Source of the DNA: Ancylobacter sp. IITR112
Lineage (GTDB): Bacteria; Pseudomonadota; Alphaproteobacteria; Rhizobiales; Xanthobacteraceae
NCBI RefSeq assembly: GCF_041415945.1
Contig: NZ_JBGCUS010000001.1
Span: 2,480,001 to 2,544,000 of the forward strand
Length of the DNA stretch: 64,000 nucleotides
Direction of reading: 5' to 3'
Each line of letters begins with the position of its first letter. The first letter of the stretch is position 1. Under the pieces are notes generated by a model. It made no database searches, was not told the DNA's origin, and saw nothing but the letters and a program-made list of their open reading frames with translations. A program made the translations under genes and the position numbers. This document shows positions 32,290 to 41,451 of the stretch, one piece after another.

Positions 32290-33023
32290 GCCCGCGTCTC
32301 CCAGCCCGGCACCAGCACGATGGCGAAATAGGGCGCGGGCGCATCGCCGCGCGTCGCCAGATGTTCGCACAAGCTGCCCGTCATGGTGCCGCGCTCGACA
32401 TAGAGCGCCCGCTCCAGCCGCCCGGCCGCCGCCAGCGCGCGGCGGATCTTCGGCAGATTGCGCCCCACCTTCATGATGACGGCCGCATCGGTGCCGGCCA
32501 GCCGGCGCGCCAGTTCCGCCTCGGGCAGCGTGCCCGGCAGCACGCTCAGCACATCGTCGCCCTGGGCGATGGGCGTTCCCGCCTGCGACCAGCAGCCAGA
32601 CATGCCGGTGACGCCGGCAATGACCTCGGTGGGAAAGCGATGGGCGAGGCGCACATGCAGATGCATGTAGGACCCGTAGAACATCGGGTCGCCCTCGGAG
32701 AGCACCGCCACCGTCCGCCCAGCCGCCAGATGCGCCGCCACCGCTTCCGCCGCCGCCTCGTAGAAATCCGTGATCGCGGCGCGATAGGGCGCCTCGTCCT
32801 TCGGCATCTCCGTGGTCACGGGGTAGCCGAGCGGCAGTTCCTCGGCCCCCGCGCGGAAATGCGGGTGGGCGATGGCGCGGGCATGGCTGGCATTGCCGAG
32901 CTTGGCGAAATAGGCGACGACATCCGCCGTCCCCAGCGCCCGCACCGCCTTCAGCGTGATGAGATCCGGGTCGCCCGGCCCGACGCCGACACCGATCAGC
33001 CGCCCCTGCGAAATCTCGTTCAT
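32286..33023 (-). CDS. cobI: Precorrin-2 C20-methyltransferase
   Basis: 245-residue tetrapyrrole methylase that methylates C20 of precorrin-2. Features: GRLIGVGVGPGDPDLITLKA, VVAYFAKLGNASHARAIA, LSEGDPMFYGSYMHLH and AGVTGMSGCWSQAGTPIA. ATG 33023 overlaps the cobH stop as ATGA, and the cobI stop overlaps the cobJ start in the same manner. Confidence 0.95.
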   Translation of the reverse strand: MNEISQGRLIGVGVGPGDPDLITLKAVRALGTADVVAYFAKLGNASHARAIAHPHFRAGAEELPLGYPVTTEMPKDEAPYRAAITDFYEAAAEAVAAHLAAGRTVAVLSEGDPMFYGSYMHLHVRLAHRFPTEVIAGVTGMSGCWSQAGTPIAQGDDVLSVLPGTLPEAELARRLAGTDAAVIMKVGRNLPKIRRALAAAGRLERALYVERGTMTGSLCEHLATRGDAPAPYFAIVLVPGWETRA

Positions 33024-33655
33024 AGGCCCGGCCTCGCCAGCGCGTTCACCGCCGCCGCCGCCATGGCGCTGCCCCCGAGCCTTCCGCGCACCACCAGCCA
33101 CGGCACGCCGTGATCCCCCAGCGCCAGCGCATCCTTGGATTCGGCCGCGCCGACAAAGCCGACGGGAATGCCGAGGATGGCGGCGGGCTTGGGCGCGCCG
33201 GCATCCAGCATTTCCATGAGGCGGAACAGCGCCGTGGGGGCATTGCCGATGGCGACCACGGCGCCTTCCATATGGTCGCGCCACAGTTCCAGCGCGGCGG
33301 CGGAGCGCGTGGTGCCGAGCCGCTCGGCGAGAGCGGGCACCTCAGGGTCGCGCAAGGTGCAGATCACCTCATTATTGGCCGGCAGTCGGGCGCGGGTGAC
33401 GCCATGCGCCACCATCTGCGCGTCGCACAGGATCGGCGCGCCGGCCTTGAGCGCGCCGCGCGCCGCCCGCACCAGATCAGGCGCGAAATCGATGGCGAAG
33501 GCGGCCTCCACCAGCCCGCAGGCATGGATCATCCGCACCGCCACATCCGCCTCCTCGGGCGTGAAGCGGCCGAGTTCCGCCTCCTCGCGGATGATGGCGA
33601 AGGAGCGCTCATAGATCGCATTGCCGTCGCGCTCATAATCGAACGGGGTGGACAC
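33020..33655 (-). CDS. cobH: Precorrin-8X methylmutase
   Basis: 211-residue enzyme that moves the C11 methyl group to C12, giving hydrogenobyrinic acid. Family blocks FDYERDGNAIYERSFAIIR, VRMIHACGLVEAA with the catalytic His, LCDAQMVAHGVTR and GIPVGFVGAAESKDAL are all seen. It starts with GTG immediately after the cobG TGA and overlaps cobI by 4 bases. Complete. Confidence 0.95.
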   Translation of the reverse strand: MSTPFDYERDGNAIYERSFAIIREEAELGRFTPEEADVAVRMIHACGLVEAAFAIDFAPDLVRAARGALKAGAPILCDAQMVAHGVTRARLPANNEVICTLRDPEVPALAERLGTTRSAAALELWRDHMEGAVVAIGNAPTALFRLMEMLDAGAPKPAAILGIPVGFVGAAESKDALALGDHGVPWLVVRGRLGGSAMAAAAVNALARPGL

Positions 33656-34876
33656 TCAGGCCAGATCCTTCTGCAACAGGGCGCGCACGGCACCCGCCAC
33701 CGCCGTCGCCGGCAGCACCGCCGGGGTAGGGTCGCGAAGCGCATCGCGCGGCGTGCCTTCGACCACGAGACCCGCCCCCTCGTCCAGTCCCACAATGGTC
33801 AGCGCCGCCTTTGCGGGGTGGGCGCAACCCTTCGGGCACCCGGAGACGTGGAGATCGCGCCCGTCCAGCAGCGGCACCAGCGTCGCCGCCAGCGCGTGCG
33901 TGTCGAGCCGGGCGGAGGCGCAGGCCGGGCGCCCGGCGCAGGCGAAGACGCGCCGGCGCGGGTCGCCGGGATCGGTGAGGAAACCGAGCCCCGCCGCCTC
34001 CGCGCGCAGGGCTTCCGCCGCCTCGGGCGCGATGCCGACCAGCAGCAGCGCCCGCCCGGCGGCGGGCTCGACCTCGGCCACGCCGGCCCGGTGCGTGGCC
34101 TCCAGCAATTGGTCAAGCATCTCCGCCCGCACCTGCCCGAATTCAAGGCCGAGGCCCAGCGCCAGCGTGCCGTCCGTAAGCGCATGCAGCCCCACCGGGT
34201 CAGCGCCCTCCTCGGGCACGGTAGAGGGCGGGGCGAGCCCAAAGCCGGCGCGGAGATTCTCGCTGCCCTCCACCGCCACGATGTCCACCATGCGCGCCGC
34301 CGGCCCCTGCGCGGCAAGGCGTTGCAGCAGGGCGACCACCACCTCGGCCGCCCGCGCGGCCCCCACCACGCCGCAGGGCACGCCGGCCAGCGACAGCGCC
34401 ACGCCCTCGCTTCCCGCCGTGACGGCGATATCCGCCTTCAGCCCGCCGAGGCGGAATCGCCCGCCGCCATCCACCACCACCGACGCCTTGGGGGCGAGGT
34501 TCGGCACCAGCGGCGCCGCGCGTTCAGAAATCGCCCGCGCCAACTCACGCGGGTCGAACCGCTCCGCAGGGTCCCGCCCGGCCAGCGCGCTCACCTCCAC
34601 CGGAAAGCCCTGCGGCACGTCGATATCAAGCGCGGCCACCGCTTCCGGCAGGCCCGGCGCGGTGGCTGGCGTCAGCCCGCGCAATTGCAGCTTGCCGCGT
34701 GCCGTCACCTCAAGGATGCCATTGCCACGTTCCGCCGCCAGCCGCGCCAGCCCGGCAAGCTGGTCCAGCGTCAACGGCGCCAGCGGTTGCAGCCGCGCCA
34801 GCAGCCCGTCGCCGGTTTGCATCGGCTTCGGCAGGCTCGGGCAGGCGCCGCGCCGCATGGCAGGAAACGCGCTCAT
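33656..34876 (-). CDS. cobG: Precorrin-3B synthase
   Basis: 406-residue oxygen-using monooxygenase related to sulfite and nitrite reductases; its presence marks the aerobic route to cobalamin. It contains two ferredoxin-like half domains (RRGACPSLPKPMQTGDGLL at the start) and the Fe-S cysteine pattern CAGRPACASARLDTH and SGCPKGCAHPAKA. Somewhat shorter than the Pseudomonas denitrificans enzyme, but all key segments are visible. Its ATG overlaps the cobN stop (ATGA). Confidence 0.94.
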   Translation of the reverse strand: MSAFPAMRRGACPSLPKPMQTGDGLLARLQPLAPLTLDQLAGLARLAAERGNGILEVTARGKLQLRGLTPATAPGLPEAVAALDIDVPQGFPVEVSALAGRDPAERFDPRELARAISERAAPLVPNLAPKASVVVDGGGRFRLGGLKADIAVTAGSEGVALSLAGVPCGVVGAARAAEVVVALLQRLAAQGPAARMVDIVAVEGSENLRAGFGLAPPSTVPEEGADPVGLHALTDGTLALGLGLEFGQVRAEMLDQLLEATHRAGVAEVEPAAGRALLLVGIAPEAAEALRAEAAGLGFLTDPGDPRRRVFACAGRPACASARLDTHALAATLVPLLDGRDLHVSGCPKGCAHPAKAALTIVGLDEGAGLVVEGTPRDALRDPTPAVLPATAVAGAVRALLQKDLA

Positions 34877-37800
34877 TCCGCCGCCTCCCCCGCAAGCTGG
34901 GCGAGATCGGCACTGATGTCGTTGCGGCGCGGGTGCCAGAGGCCCTTGTCGCGCGCGCCGTCAAAGCGGGCGGCGATGAAGCGCGCCGCCTCGGGCGACG
35001 CCTCCATCAGGAATTCGCGCATGAGGGCCTCGCCGACATAGGCGGCGTGCAGCGCGTCGATCAGGTGTCCCGGCACGGCGCGCGTCGCCTCGGCGAAGCC
35101 GATCAGCCGGTCCACCGTCTCCGCCATCTCCGCCGCCCCGCGCGGGCCGTGGCGTTTCAGCCCGTCGAGATAGCGCGGGTTGACCCGCCCGCGCACGATC
35201 CGCGCCAGCGCGGAGCCGAGCGGGCGCGCGGTCGGGCGGGCGGGGTCGGAGGTGTCGAGCACCAATAGGTCCGGCGCGCGGCCGAGCTTTTCCGCCGCCG
35301 CCGCGAAGCCGCCGATAAAGGCGAGGTCGGCATCGCCTTCCAACAGGTCGCGGCCGGGATCGTCGGCGCCGTGCACCAGCATATCCGCCGCCGCCACCCG
35401 CGCGGCGAAGCCCTCCGTCGCCCGGCCCGCGCCTTCCGCCCCGCCATAGGCATGCGAGGCGCTGGCGAGATAGGCGTCGGCCAGCGCGTCACGCTCCACC
35501 CCGTCCGCGCGTCGTTCCAGCCCGGCGCCATAGGCCCCCGGCGCGGTGCCGAAAATGCGGGCCGCCCCCTCGCCCGCCGCGCGCAGCGGGTTTTCCTCCT
35601 CGCTCTCCTCGCGCCGCGCCACCGCCCGCAGCGCGGCGTCGAGCAGCGCGATCTGCGCCGGGAACAGGTCGCGGAACAGGCCGGAAATACGGAAGGTAAC
35701 ATCGACGCGCGGGCGCCCCAGCACCGCCGGCGGCAGCACCTCGATGCCGGTGACGCGGCCCGAGCCGGGGTCCCACACCGGCCTTGCCCCGATCAGCGCC
35801 AGCCCCTGGGCGATCTCCTCGCCACCGGTGCGCAACGTCGCGCTGCCCCAGAGGTCGAGCACGAGAGACCGCGGCCAGTCGCCATGCGCCTGCGCATAGG
35901 CGCGGACGATCTCCTCCGCCGCCAGCCGGCCGAGATCCATCGCTGTCGGGGTGGGGAGCGCGCGCGGATCGCTGGTGAACAGGTTCCGCCCGGTCGGCAT
36001 CACGTCGGTGCGCCCGCGCCCCGGCGCACCGGCCGGGCCGGCGGCGACACGGCGCCCGTCCAGCGCCGCCAGCAGCCCGTCGCGCTCGGCGTCGCCGCAC
36101 GGCCCTCGGCCATAGACATGGAAGCCGTTCTTCAGCCGCATCTCCTTGATATCGCAGAGAAAGGCGTCGATCCGGCGCAGCGCTTCCTCGGGGTCGGCGC
36201 CCTCTTCCAGCCCGGCGTCGCGGGCAAAGCCGGTGCGCGTCGCCTCCTCCACGATCAGCCGGGCGAGGCGCTCGCGCCGGCGGCGGTCCAGCCCGTCGGC
36301 CTCGGCATATTCGTCCACCAGCCGTTCCAGCGCCGCCGCCTCGCCGGCAAGGCCAGCCTCCTGCGTCGGTGGCGGCAGATGGCCGAGCGTCACCGCCGCG
36401 ATCCGCCGCTTGGCCTGCGCCGCCTCGCCGGGATTGGAGACGATGAAGGGATAGATGACGGGGAGCGCGCCCAGCACGATCTCCGGGAAGCAGGCGCGGG
36501 TCAGCGCCACATGCTTGCCCGGCAGCCATTCCAGCGTGCCATGCGCGCCCATATGCACCACCGCCTCCGCGTTCGCCTGCAACCACAGGCCGAAGGCGAC
36601 GAGCCCGTGGCGCGGCGGCAGCGCCGGGTCATGATACTGCGCCCGCCGCTCGGCCGCATCGCCGCGCTCCGGCGCCAGCGCCACGGTGACGTTGCCGAAG
36701 CGGGCGGCACGGAATCGGAAGGCGCCCTCATGCAGGTCCGGGTCGTCCTCCGGCGGGCCCCACGCCGCCTCGACAGCCACCGCCGCCTCGGGCGGCAGCG
36801 TGGCGAGATGGGCGCGGTAGGCGGCGAGGGAGAGCACCGTATGGGCACCGTCATGACGTGCCGTCGCGGACACGCACTCCACCAGCGCCTTTTCATCGCC
36901 GGGCACGTTCTCGACCCGGTAGCCGGCGGCGCCCATGTCCGCCAGCAGCGCCCGCACGCTCGCCGGCACGTCGAGCCCCACCGCCCAGCCGGTGCGGCCG
37001 GGGGCGCCGGCATAGTCCGGCATCAGCACGGTCACGCGGCGCTCGCCGCGCGGGGTCTGCCGCAGCCGCACCAGCGCCGCGACGCGCGCGGCCACCTGCG
37101 CCACCCGGTCGGGCACCGGCGCGTTCACCAGCGCGGCGAAGCCGGGCACGGCCTGTGTTTCCTGCGGCGCCTTGAAGGAGAGCGCCCCGGCCAGCACCCG
37201 CCCGTCGAGTTCCGGCAGCACCACATGCATGGCGAGATCGGCGCTGGTCAGCCCGCGCACGCCTTCCGCCCAGCCCGCGCGGCTGGTGGTGCCGATGATC
37301 GCCTGCAGCACCGGCACGCCGGGCGCGTCCAGCACCGTGGCCTCGCCGGGATCGGCGGCGGCGAAGGCGGTGAGCGTCAGGATCGCGGCGGGCTTCATCC
37401 CCGCCAGCGCATCGCGCAGGAAGGCGATGGAGGTCGGCTCCTTCAGGCTGGCGACATAGATCGGGCGCGGGTCGAGCCCCCGCGCCGCAAGCGCCGCGCA
37501 GAGAGCGTCGACCGGCGCGGTGTCGCCCGCCAGCGCCATGGAACGGTAGAAGATGACGGGGATGGTGGGGGCAGAAGGCCCCTCGGGGGAAGCCCCCTCC
37601 CACGCATAAAACCCCGCCAGCGGCAGGTTCTGCGCAGGGGGCGGCGGGGCCATCGTCCGCCCCGCATGGGCGGCAAGAACCCGCAGCAGCGCGGCCATGT
37701 TTCCCGGCCCGCCAGCGCGGAAATAGCCGAGCAGTGTGCCCAGCTCCGCCGCGTTCAGGGTGGAGGCGTCGGCGAGGCGCGGGTCGTCGCGGTCCTCGCC

Positions 37801-38154
37801 CGGCAGCACCGCGAGCGCAAAGCCGCGTGCCCGCGCCTCGGCGGCCAGCCGGTCGACGCCGTAGCGCCACCAGTCGAGCCCGCCGAGCAGCCGCACCACC
37901 ACGATGCGGGCGCGGCTCCCCACCTTGTCGATCCACAGATCAACCGACATCGGGTGGCGCAGATCGCGCAGATTGGCGAGGCGCAGGCTCGGCAGATTGT
38001 CCCCCCGCTCCTGCGCCTGCGCCATGGCGGCGGCGAGCGCGCCGAGGTCGCTGTCGGCGAAGGAGACCACCACCATCTCGCCCGGCGTCTGGCCGAGATC
38101 GACCGGCTCGACGAGATCGTCGAGGCTGGAAGAACTGGTGGCGAGAATGTGCAT
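34873..38154 (-). CDS. cobN: Cobaltochelatase subunit CobN
   Basis: 1093-residue large subunit of the ATP-dependent aerobic cobaltochelatase, related to magnesium chelatase ChlH. Visible blocks include IPVIFYRSMALAGDTAPVD, VVHMGAHGTLEWLPGKHVAL, the YGRGPCGDAER segment and LVLDLWGSATLRTGGEE. It is at the short end for the family. Its partners CobS and CobT are not in this window. The gene starts 125 bases after cobW; most of that gap is a palindromic repeat. Confidence 0.94.
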   Translation of the reverse strand: MHILATSSSSLDDLVEPVDLGQTPGEMVVVSFADSDLGALAAAMAQAQERGDNLPSLRLANLRDLRHPMSVDLWIDKVGSRARIVVVRLLGGLDWWRYGVDRLAAEARARGFALAVLPGEDRDDPRLADASTLNAAELGTLLGYFRAGGPGNMAALLRVLAAHAGRTMAPPPPAQNLPLAGFYAWEGASPEGPSAPTIPVIFYRSMALAGDTAPVDALCAALAARGLDPRPIYVASLKEPTSIAFLRDALAGMKPAAILTLTAFAAADPGEATVLDAPGVPVLQAIIGTTSRAGWAEGVRGLTSADLAMHVVLPELDGRVLAGALSFKAPQETQAVPGFAALVNAPVPDRVAQVAARVAALVRLRQTPRGERRVTVLMPDYAGAPGRTGWAVGLDVPASVRALLADMGAAGYRVENVPGDEKALVECVSATARHDGAHTVLSLAAYRAHLATLPPEAAVAVEAAWGPPEDDPDLHEGAFRFRAARFGNVTVALAPERGDAAERRAQYHDPALPPRHGLVAFGLWLQANAEAVVHMGAHGTLEWLPGKHVALTRACFPEIVLGALPVIYPFIVSNPGEAAQAKRRIAAVTLGHLPPPTQEAGLAGEAAALERLVDEYAEADGLDRRRRERLARLIVEEATRTGFARDAGLEEGADPEEALRRIDAFLCDIKEMRLKNGFHVYGRGPCGDAERDGLLAALDGRRVAAGPAGAPGRGRTDVMPTGRNLFTSDPRALPTPTAMDLGRLAAEEIVRAYAQAHGDWPRSLVLDLWGSATLRTGGEEIAQGLALIGARPVWDPGSGRVTGIEVLPPAVLGRPRVDVTFRISGLFRDLFPAQIALLDAALRAVARREESEEENPLRAAGEGAARIFGTAPGAYGAGLERRADGVERDALADAYLASASHAYGGAEGAGRATEGFAARVAAADMLVHGADDPGRDLLEGDADLAFIGGFAAAAEKLGRAPDLLVLDTSDPARPTARPLGSALARIVRGRVNPRYLDGLKRHGPRGAAEMAETVDRLIGFAEATRAVPGHLIDALHAAYVGEALMREFLMEASPEAARFIAARFDGARDKGLWHPRRNDISADLAQLAGEAAE

Positions 38155-38177
38155 GGGGAGGCGGGTCTCCTGAAATC

Positions 38178-38271
38178 GTCATCCCGGCCGACGCGCAGCG
38201 CCAGGCCGGGATCGGTTGCCGTTCAGTCCGGCCGGCGATCCCGGATCGGCCTCACGGCCGTCCGGGATGAC
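38178..38271. repeat. Palindromic GTCATCCCGG repeat, copy A2
   Basis: 94-base member of the same family as 12606-12700, with intact GTCATCCCGG and CCGGGATGAC ends. It fills the gap between cobW and cobN inside the riboswitch-controlled cobalamin transcript, where it could form a strong hairpin and affect mRNA processing or the ratio of CobW to CobN. Confidence 0.9.
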
Positions 38272-38278
38272 GGAAGCG

Positions 38279-39346
38279 TCACGCCGCCACGCTCTCCCCG
38301 GCGAGGATCGCCTCCACCTTGGCGCGGTCCAGCCCCTTCAGCCCGATGGCGACGAGGCGCCCGGTGCGCTCCGCTTCGCCCCACGGCCGGTCGAAATGAT
38401 GCGCCACGCGCGGGCCCACCGCCTGCACCAGCAGCCGCATCTTCTTTCCGGCGACGGGCAGGAACCCCTTCACCCGCAGCACGTCGGCCTCTTCCGCCGC
38501 GCGCGCCACCCGCGCCGCGAATTCGGCCGGGTCGGCGATCTCGGGCACCGCGACGACGAAGCTGTCGAAATCGTCATGGTCGTGGTCGAGCTCGTCATCG
38601 TGATGCGTCTTGCGGTTCTCGATGTCGTTCTCGGTGCCGACGCCGAGACCCATCAGGATGGCCGGGTCGATCCGCCCCTCGGTCACGCTCACCACCCGCA
38701 CGCCCCTGGGCAGTTCGGCGTCGAGCGCGGCGCGGGCCTTGGCCTGCCCTTCGGAATCGATCAGGTCGGCCTTGGTGAGGATGACGAGATCGGCGCAGGC
38801 GATCTGGTCGTCGAACACTTCCTCGATCGGGTCGTCATGGTCGAGGCTGTCATCGGCGGCGCGCTGGGCGGCGAGCGCGTCATGATCGTGCGCGACGCGG
38901 CCGGAGGCTAGCGCCTCGCCATCCACCACCGCCACCACGCCGTCGACCGTCACCCGGCTCTTGATCGCCGGCCAGTGGAAGGCCTGCACCAGCGGCTTGG
39001 GCAGAGCGAGACCGGAGGTCTCGATCAGGATGTGGTCGACCTTCGGCTCGCGCGCGAGAATGGCGTCGAGCGCCGGCACGAAATCATCCGCCACGGTGCA
39101 GCAGATGCAGCCATTGGCGAGTTCGACGATGTTCTCTTCCGGGCAGGTCTCGATGCCGCAGCCCTTCAGGATCTCGCCGTCGATACCGACATCGCCGAAT
39201 TCGTTGACGATCACCGCCAGCCTCTTGCCGCGCGCATGCTCCAGCACATGGCGGATCAGCGTCGTTTTCCCCGAGCCGAGAAAACCGGTGACGATGGTGC
39301 AGGGCACGCGGTCGAGCGCGGCGGGGCGGGAATCGGGGGCGGACAT
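38279..39346 (-). CDS. cobW: Cobalamin biosynthesis GTPase CobW
   Basis: 355-residue G3E-family GTPase, thought to act as a cobalt chaperone for the aerobic pathway. It has Walker A GFLGSGKTTLIRH, the metal site GCICCTV, a guanine-specificity segment LTKADLID and a His/Asp-rich stretch (HHDDELDHDHDD) likely to bind metal. ATG 39346 (MSAPDSRPA) follows GGAG by 6 bases; ATG 39352 is an alternative. It is first in the operon behind the cobalamin riboswitch. Confidence 0.95.
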   Translation of the reverse strand: MSAPDSRPAALDRVPCTIVTGFLGSGKTTLIRHVLEHARGKRLAVIVNEFGDVGIDGEILKGCGIETCPEENIVELANGCICCTVADDFVPALDAILAREPKVDHILIETSGLALPKPLVQAFHWPAIKSRVTVDGVVAVVDGEALASGRVAHDHDALAAQRAADDSLDHDDPIEEVFDDQIACADLVILTKADLIDSEGQAKARAALDAELPRGVRVVSVTEGRIDPAILMGLGVGTENDIENRKTHHDDELDHDHDDFDSFVVAVPEIADPAEFAARVARAAEEADVLRVKGFLPVAGKKMRLLVQAVGPRVAHHFDRPWGEAERTGRLVAIGLKGLDRAKVEAILAGESVAA

Positions 39347-39471
39347 CAGCATCTCCACGGGCAACGGATTCGCGGGATGCGTCGGTCGCGGGGGAATCCC
39401 CGCGCGAAGCCGCGCCGTGGCGCGTCTCTGCCTGTCTGCCGGGCACCCCGCCGGCACGCACGACCGGACCG

Positions 39472-39660
39472 CCGGCAGGTCTCCTGGCTCGCGGGTCGCC
39501 GCCTCGTCGCCGCCTTCCCGGAGACATTCTCCAGTGGCTTCCGGCTGAGGCTCGCCGCTTACAGTTGCGGGGGCAGCCGCGGAATGGGGGCCCGAGAGCC
39601 CCGCACCGCATTCCCTCTTCGTCCCTCCCTCGCGGGAGAAAACCGTCGGTCGCGGCCACT
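39472..39660 (-). promoter_or_regulatory. Cobalamin riboswitch upstream of cobW
   Basis: Read on the minus strand, the region has the conserved core of a cobalamin aptamer: GCTGCCCCCGCAACTGTAAG (39556-39575), the B12-box GCCACTGG (about 39531-39538), GGGAAGGCGGCGA and the closing GCGAGCCAGGAGACCTGCCG (39475-39494). About 125 bases separate it from the cobW start; this stretch holds CTGCCGG and CCGGCAG arms that could form the expression platform. It should reduce cobW-cobN-... expression when adenosylcobalamin is plentiful. The promoter probably lies between 39660 and the divergent cobP. Confidence 0.93.
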
Positions 39661-39819
39661 AAAGGAGGCTTGGCCGGCAAAGTCAAACCGCACGCCCCGG
39701 CCCCGGCGGTTGCCCGCCCCCGCGCCGCCGCTATAGTCCGCCGCTCGCCCGCCGCCGCCTCTCGGAGCCCCATTGGGAACCATGACGATGCCGCCCCGCT
39801 TTGCCCCGGTCTGCCCGCC

Positions 39820-40335
39820 ATGGCGCTGACGCTCGTTCTCGGCGGCGCGCGTTCGGGCAAGAGCGCCTATGCCGAAGGCCTCGTCACCGCCCTGCCCCCG
39901 CCCTGGTGCTACCTCGCCACCGCGCGGGCCTGGGACGACGAAATGCGTGAGCGCATCGGCGAGCACCGCGCCCGCCGCGCGGCAGGCTGGGAGACGCGGG
40001 ACGCCCCGCACGACCTCGCCGCCGCGCTCAGGGCGCTGCCGCCCGGCCGGCCGGTGCTGGTGGATTGCCTCACGCTCTGGCTGTCCAACCGCCTGCTGGC
40101 GGAGGCCGATCTTGCCACCGAATGCGCCGCTCTGGTCGAGGCGCTCGTCGCCCATGACGGGCCGGTGGTCGCGGTCTCCAACGAGGTCGGCCTCTCCATC
40201 GTCCCGGATAATGCGCTGGCCCGCCGGTTCCGCGACGCGCAGGGACGGCTCAACCAGATGGTCGCCGCCCGCGCCGCGCGCGTGGTCTTCACCGTCGCCG
40301 GCCTGCCGCTCTACGTGAAAGGAAGCGCCGAATGA
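39820..40335 (+). CDS. cobP: Adenosylcobinamide kinase / guanylyltransferase
   Basis: 171-residue enzyme (CobP, CobU in enteric naming) that phosphorylates adenosylcobinamide and attaches GMP. P-loop LVLGGARSGKSAYAE is at the N-terminus, then LATARAWDDEMRERI with HRARRAAGWETRD, VDCLTLWLSN and VSNEVGLSIVPDN. Start MALTLVLGG is fixed by the position of the P-loop. Divergent from the riboswitch and cobW; overlaps cobO by 4 bases. Confidence 0.95.
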   Translation: MALTLVLGGARSGKSAYAEGLVTALPPPWCYLATARAWDDEMRERIGEHRARRAAGWETRDAPHDLAAALRALPPGRPVLVDCLTLWLSNRLLAEADLATECAALVEALVAHDGPVVAVSNEVGLSIVPDNALARRFRDAQGRLNQMVAARAARVVFTVAGLPLYVKGSAE

Positions 40336-40952
40336 GCGATATTTCCCCCGAGGACGCCGCCCGCCACCGCGCCAAGATGGAGAAGCGCAAGGCGGTGCAG
40401 GACGCGGAAGTGGCGGAAAAGACCGTCGAAAAGGGCCTTCTGCTGGTCCACACCGGCCCCGGCAAGGGCAAGTCCACCGCCGCCTTCGGCCTCGCTCTGC
40501 GCACGCTCGGCCAACCGGACGGGGCCAGGGTCGGCGTCGTCCAGTTCATCAAGGGCGCGTGGGACTCGGCCGAGCGCACGGCGCTGGAAAGCTTCGGCGC
40601 GCGGGTGGAATGGCATTCCATGGGCGAGGGCTTCACCTGGGAGACGCAGGACCTCGCCCGCGACATCGCTTCCGCCCGCCGCGCCTGGGACAAGGCGCGG
40701 GAGATGATGGACGACCCCGCCTTCGGGCTGGTCATTCTGGACGAACTCAACATCGCCCTGCGCTACGATTATCTCCCGCTCACCGAGGTGGTGGCGGCGC
40801 TCAGCGCCCGCCGCGAGGGGCTGCACGTCGTCGTCACCGGCCGCAATGCCAAGGCGGAGCTGATCGAGGCCGCCGACCTCGTCACCGAGATGGGGCTCGT
40901 GAAGCACCATTTCAAAGCCGGGGTGAAGGCGCAGAAGGGCATCGAGTTCTGA
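40332..40952 (+). CDS. cobO: Corrinoid adenosyltransferase
   Basis: 206-residue CobO/BtuR-type ATP:co(I)rrinoid adenosyltransferase that adds the upper adenosyl ligand. Features: LLVHTGPGKGKSTAAFGLAL, VGVVQFIKGAW, the Walker B-like LVILDELNIALRYDYL, and VVTGRNAKAELIEAADLVTEM. ATG overlaps the cobP stop. Confidence 0.96.
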   Translation: MSDISPEDAARHRAKMEKRKAVQDAEVAEKTVEKGLLLVHTGPGKGKSTAAFGLALRTLGQPDGARVGVVQFIKGAWDSAERTALESFGARVEWHSMGEGFTWETQDLARDIASARRAWDKAREMMDDPAFGLVILDELNIALRYDYLPLTEVVAALSARREGLHVVVTGRNAKAELIEAADLVTEMGLVKHHFKAGVKAQKGIEF

Positions 40953-41075
40953 TGCGCGGCCGGTCGAAATCGGCACGCGGGCCGTGGCGGCGATCTCGCA
41001 ATTGCGCAGCGTCATTCCTATGTGAGAGAGGACGCCGGCTGTTGCGGCGTGGTTCTTTCATGGAGAAACGCTTCG

Positions 41076-41300
41076 ATGCGTTCCACCCCCATCGCCTATC
41101 TGTTCTGGTGCTTCGGCCTGATCGGCGTGTGCGGCATCCAGCGCTTCTATACCGGCCGCTACTGGACCGGCGCCCTGTGGCTATTGACGGTCGGCCTGCT
41201 CGGCATCGGGCAGATCATCGACCTGTTCCTCATCCCCGGCATGGTGCGGGAAGCCAATCTGGAACGCCGCGTCGACTATCTCGAAGCACGGCGCGGCTGA
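41076..41300 (+). CDS. TM2-domain small membrane protein
   Basis: 74-residue TM2-domain protein: two hydrophobic helices joined by a short turn (IAYLFWCFGLIGVCGIQRFY, then TGRYWTGALWLLTVGLLGIG), with a C-terminal soluble tail. ATG 41076 has GGAG 10 bases upstream; an in-frame ATG at 41022 lacks support. Function unknown. It sits between cobO and cobQ but is probably unrelated to cobalamin. Confidence 0.75.
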   Translation: MRSTPIAYLFWCFGLIGVCGIQRFYTGRYWTGALWLLTVGLLGIGQIIDLFLIPGMVREANLERRVDYLEARRG

Positions 41301-41339
41301 TCTCCCGCCGCGATGAACCGTCCTGTGCGGGCCTTTCTG

Positions 41340-41450
41340 CCCTCTCCCCGTCGGGGAGAGGTGGCGCGCGCAGCGGGTCGGTGAGGGGGCTCCCGGCTCA
41401 CCGGCTGAAGGACCCCTCACCCCATCCCTCTCCCCGATGGGGAGAGGGGG
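41340..41450. repeat. CCCTCTCCCC repeat, copy C1
   Basis: Element bounded by CCCTCTCCCC-TC-GGGGAGAGG and CCCTCTCCCC-AT-GGGGAGAGGG hairpins, with a GTGAGGGGGCTC-type centre. It ends one base before the cobQ start codon, so the closing GGGGAGAGGGGG also provides the Shine-Dalgarno-like sequence. A shorter relative is at 46867-46903. Confidence 0.85.
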
Positions 41451-41451
41451 C

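Noticed and set aside
38178..38271. Insertion sequence remnant
   Set aside because: The element has inverted ends but no coding sequence or target duplication that I can see; a small palindromic repeat is the better description.
35371..38778. Plus-strand open frame of 1135 codons
   Set aside because: Antisense to cobN and cobW; no family motif, and strong Arg/Gly/Gln bias typical of the antisense of a GC-rich gene.
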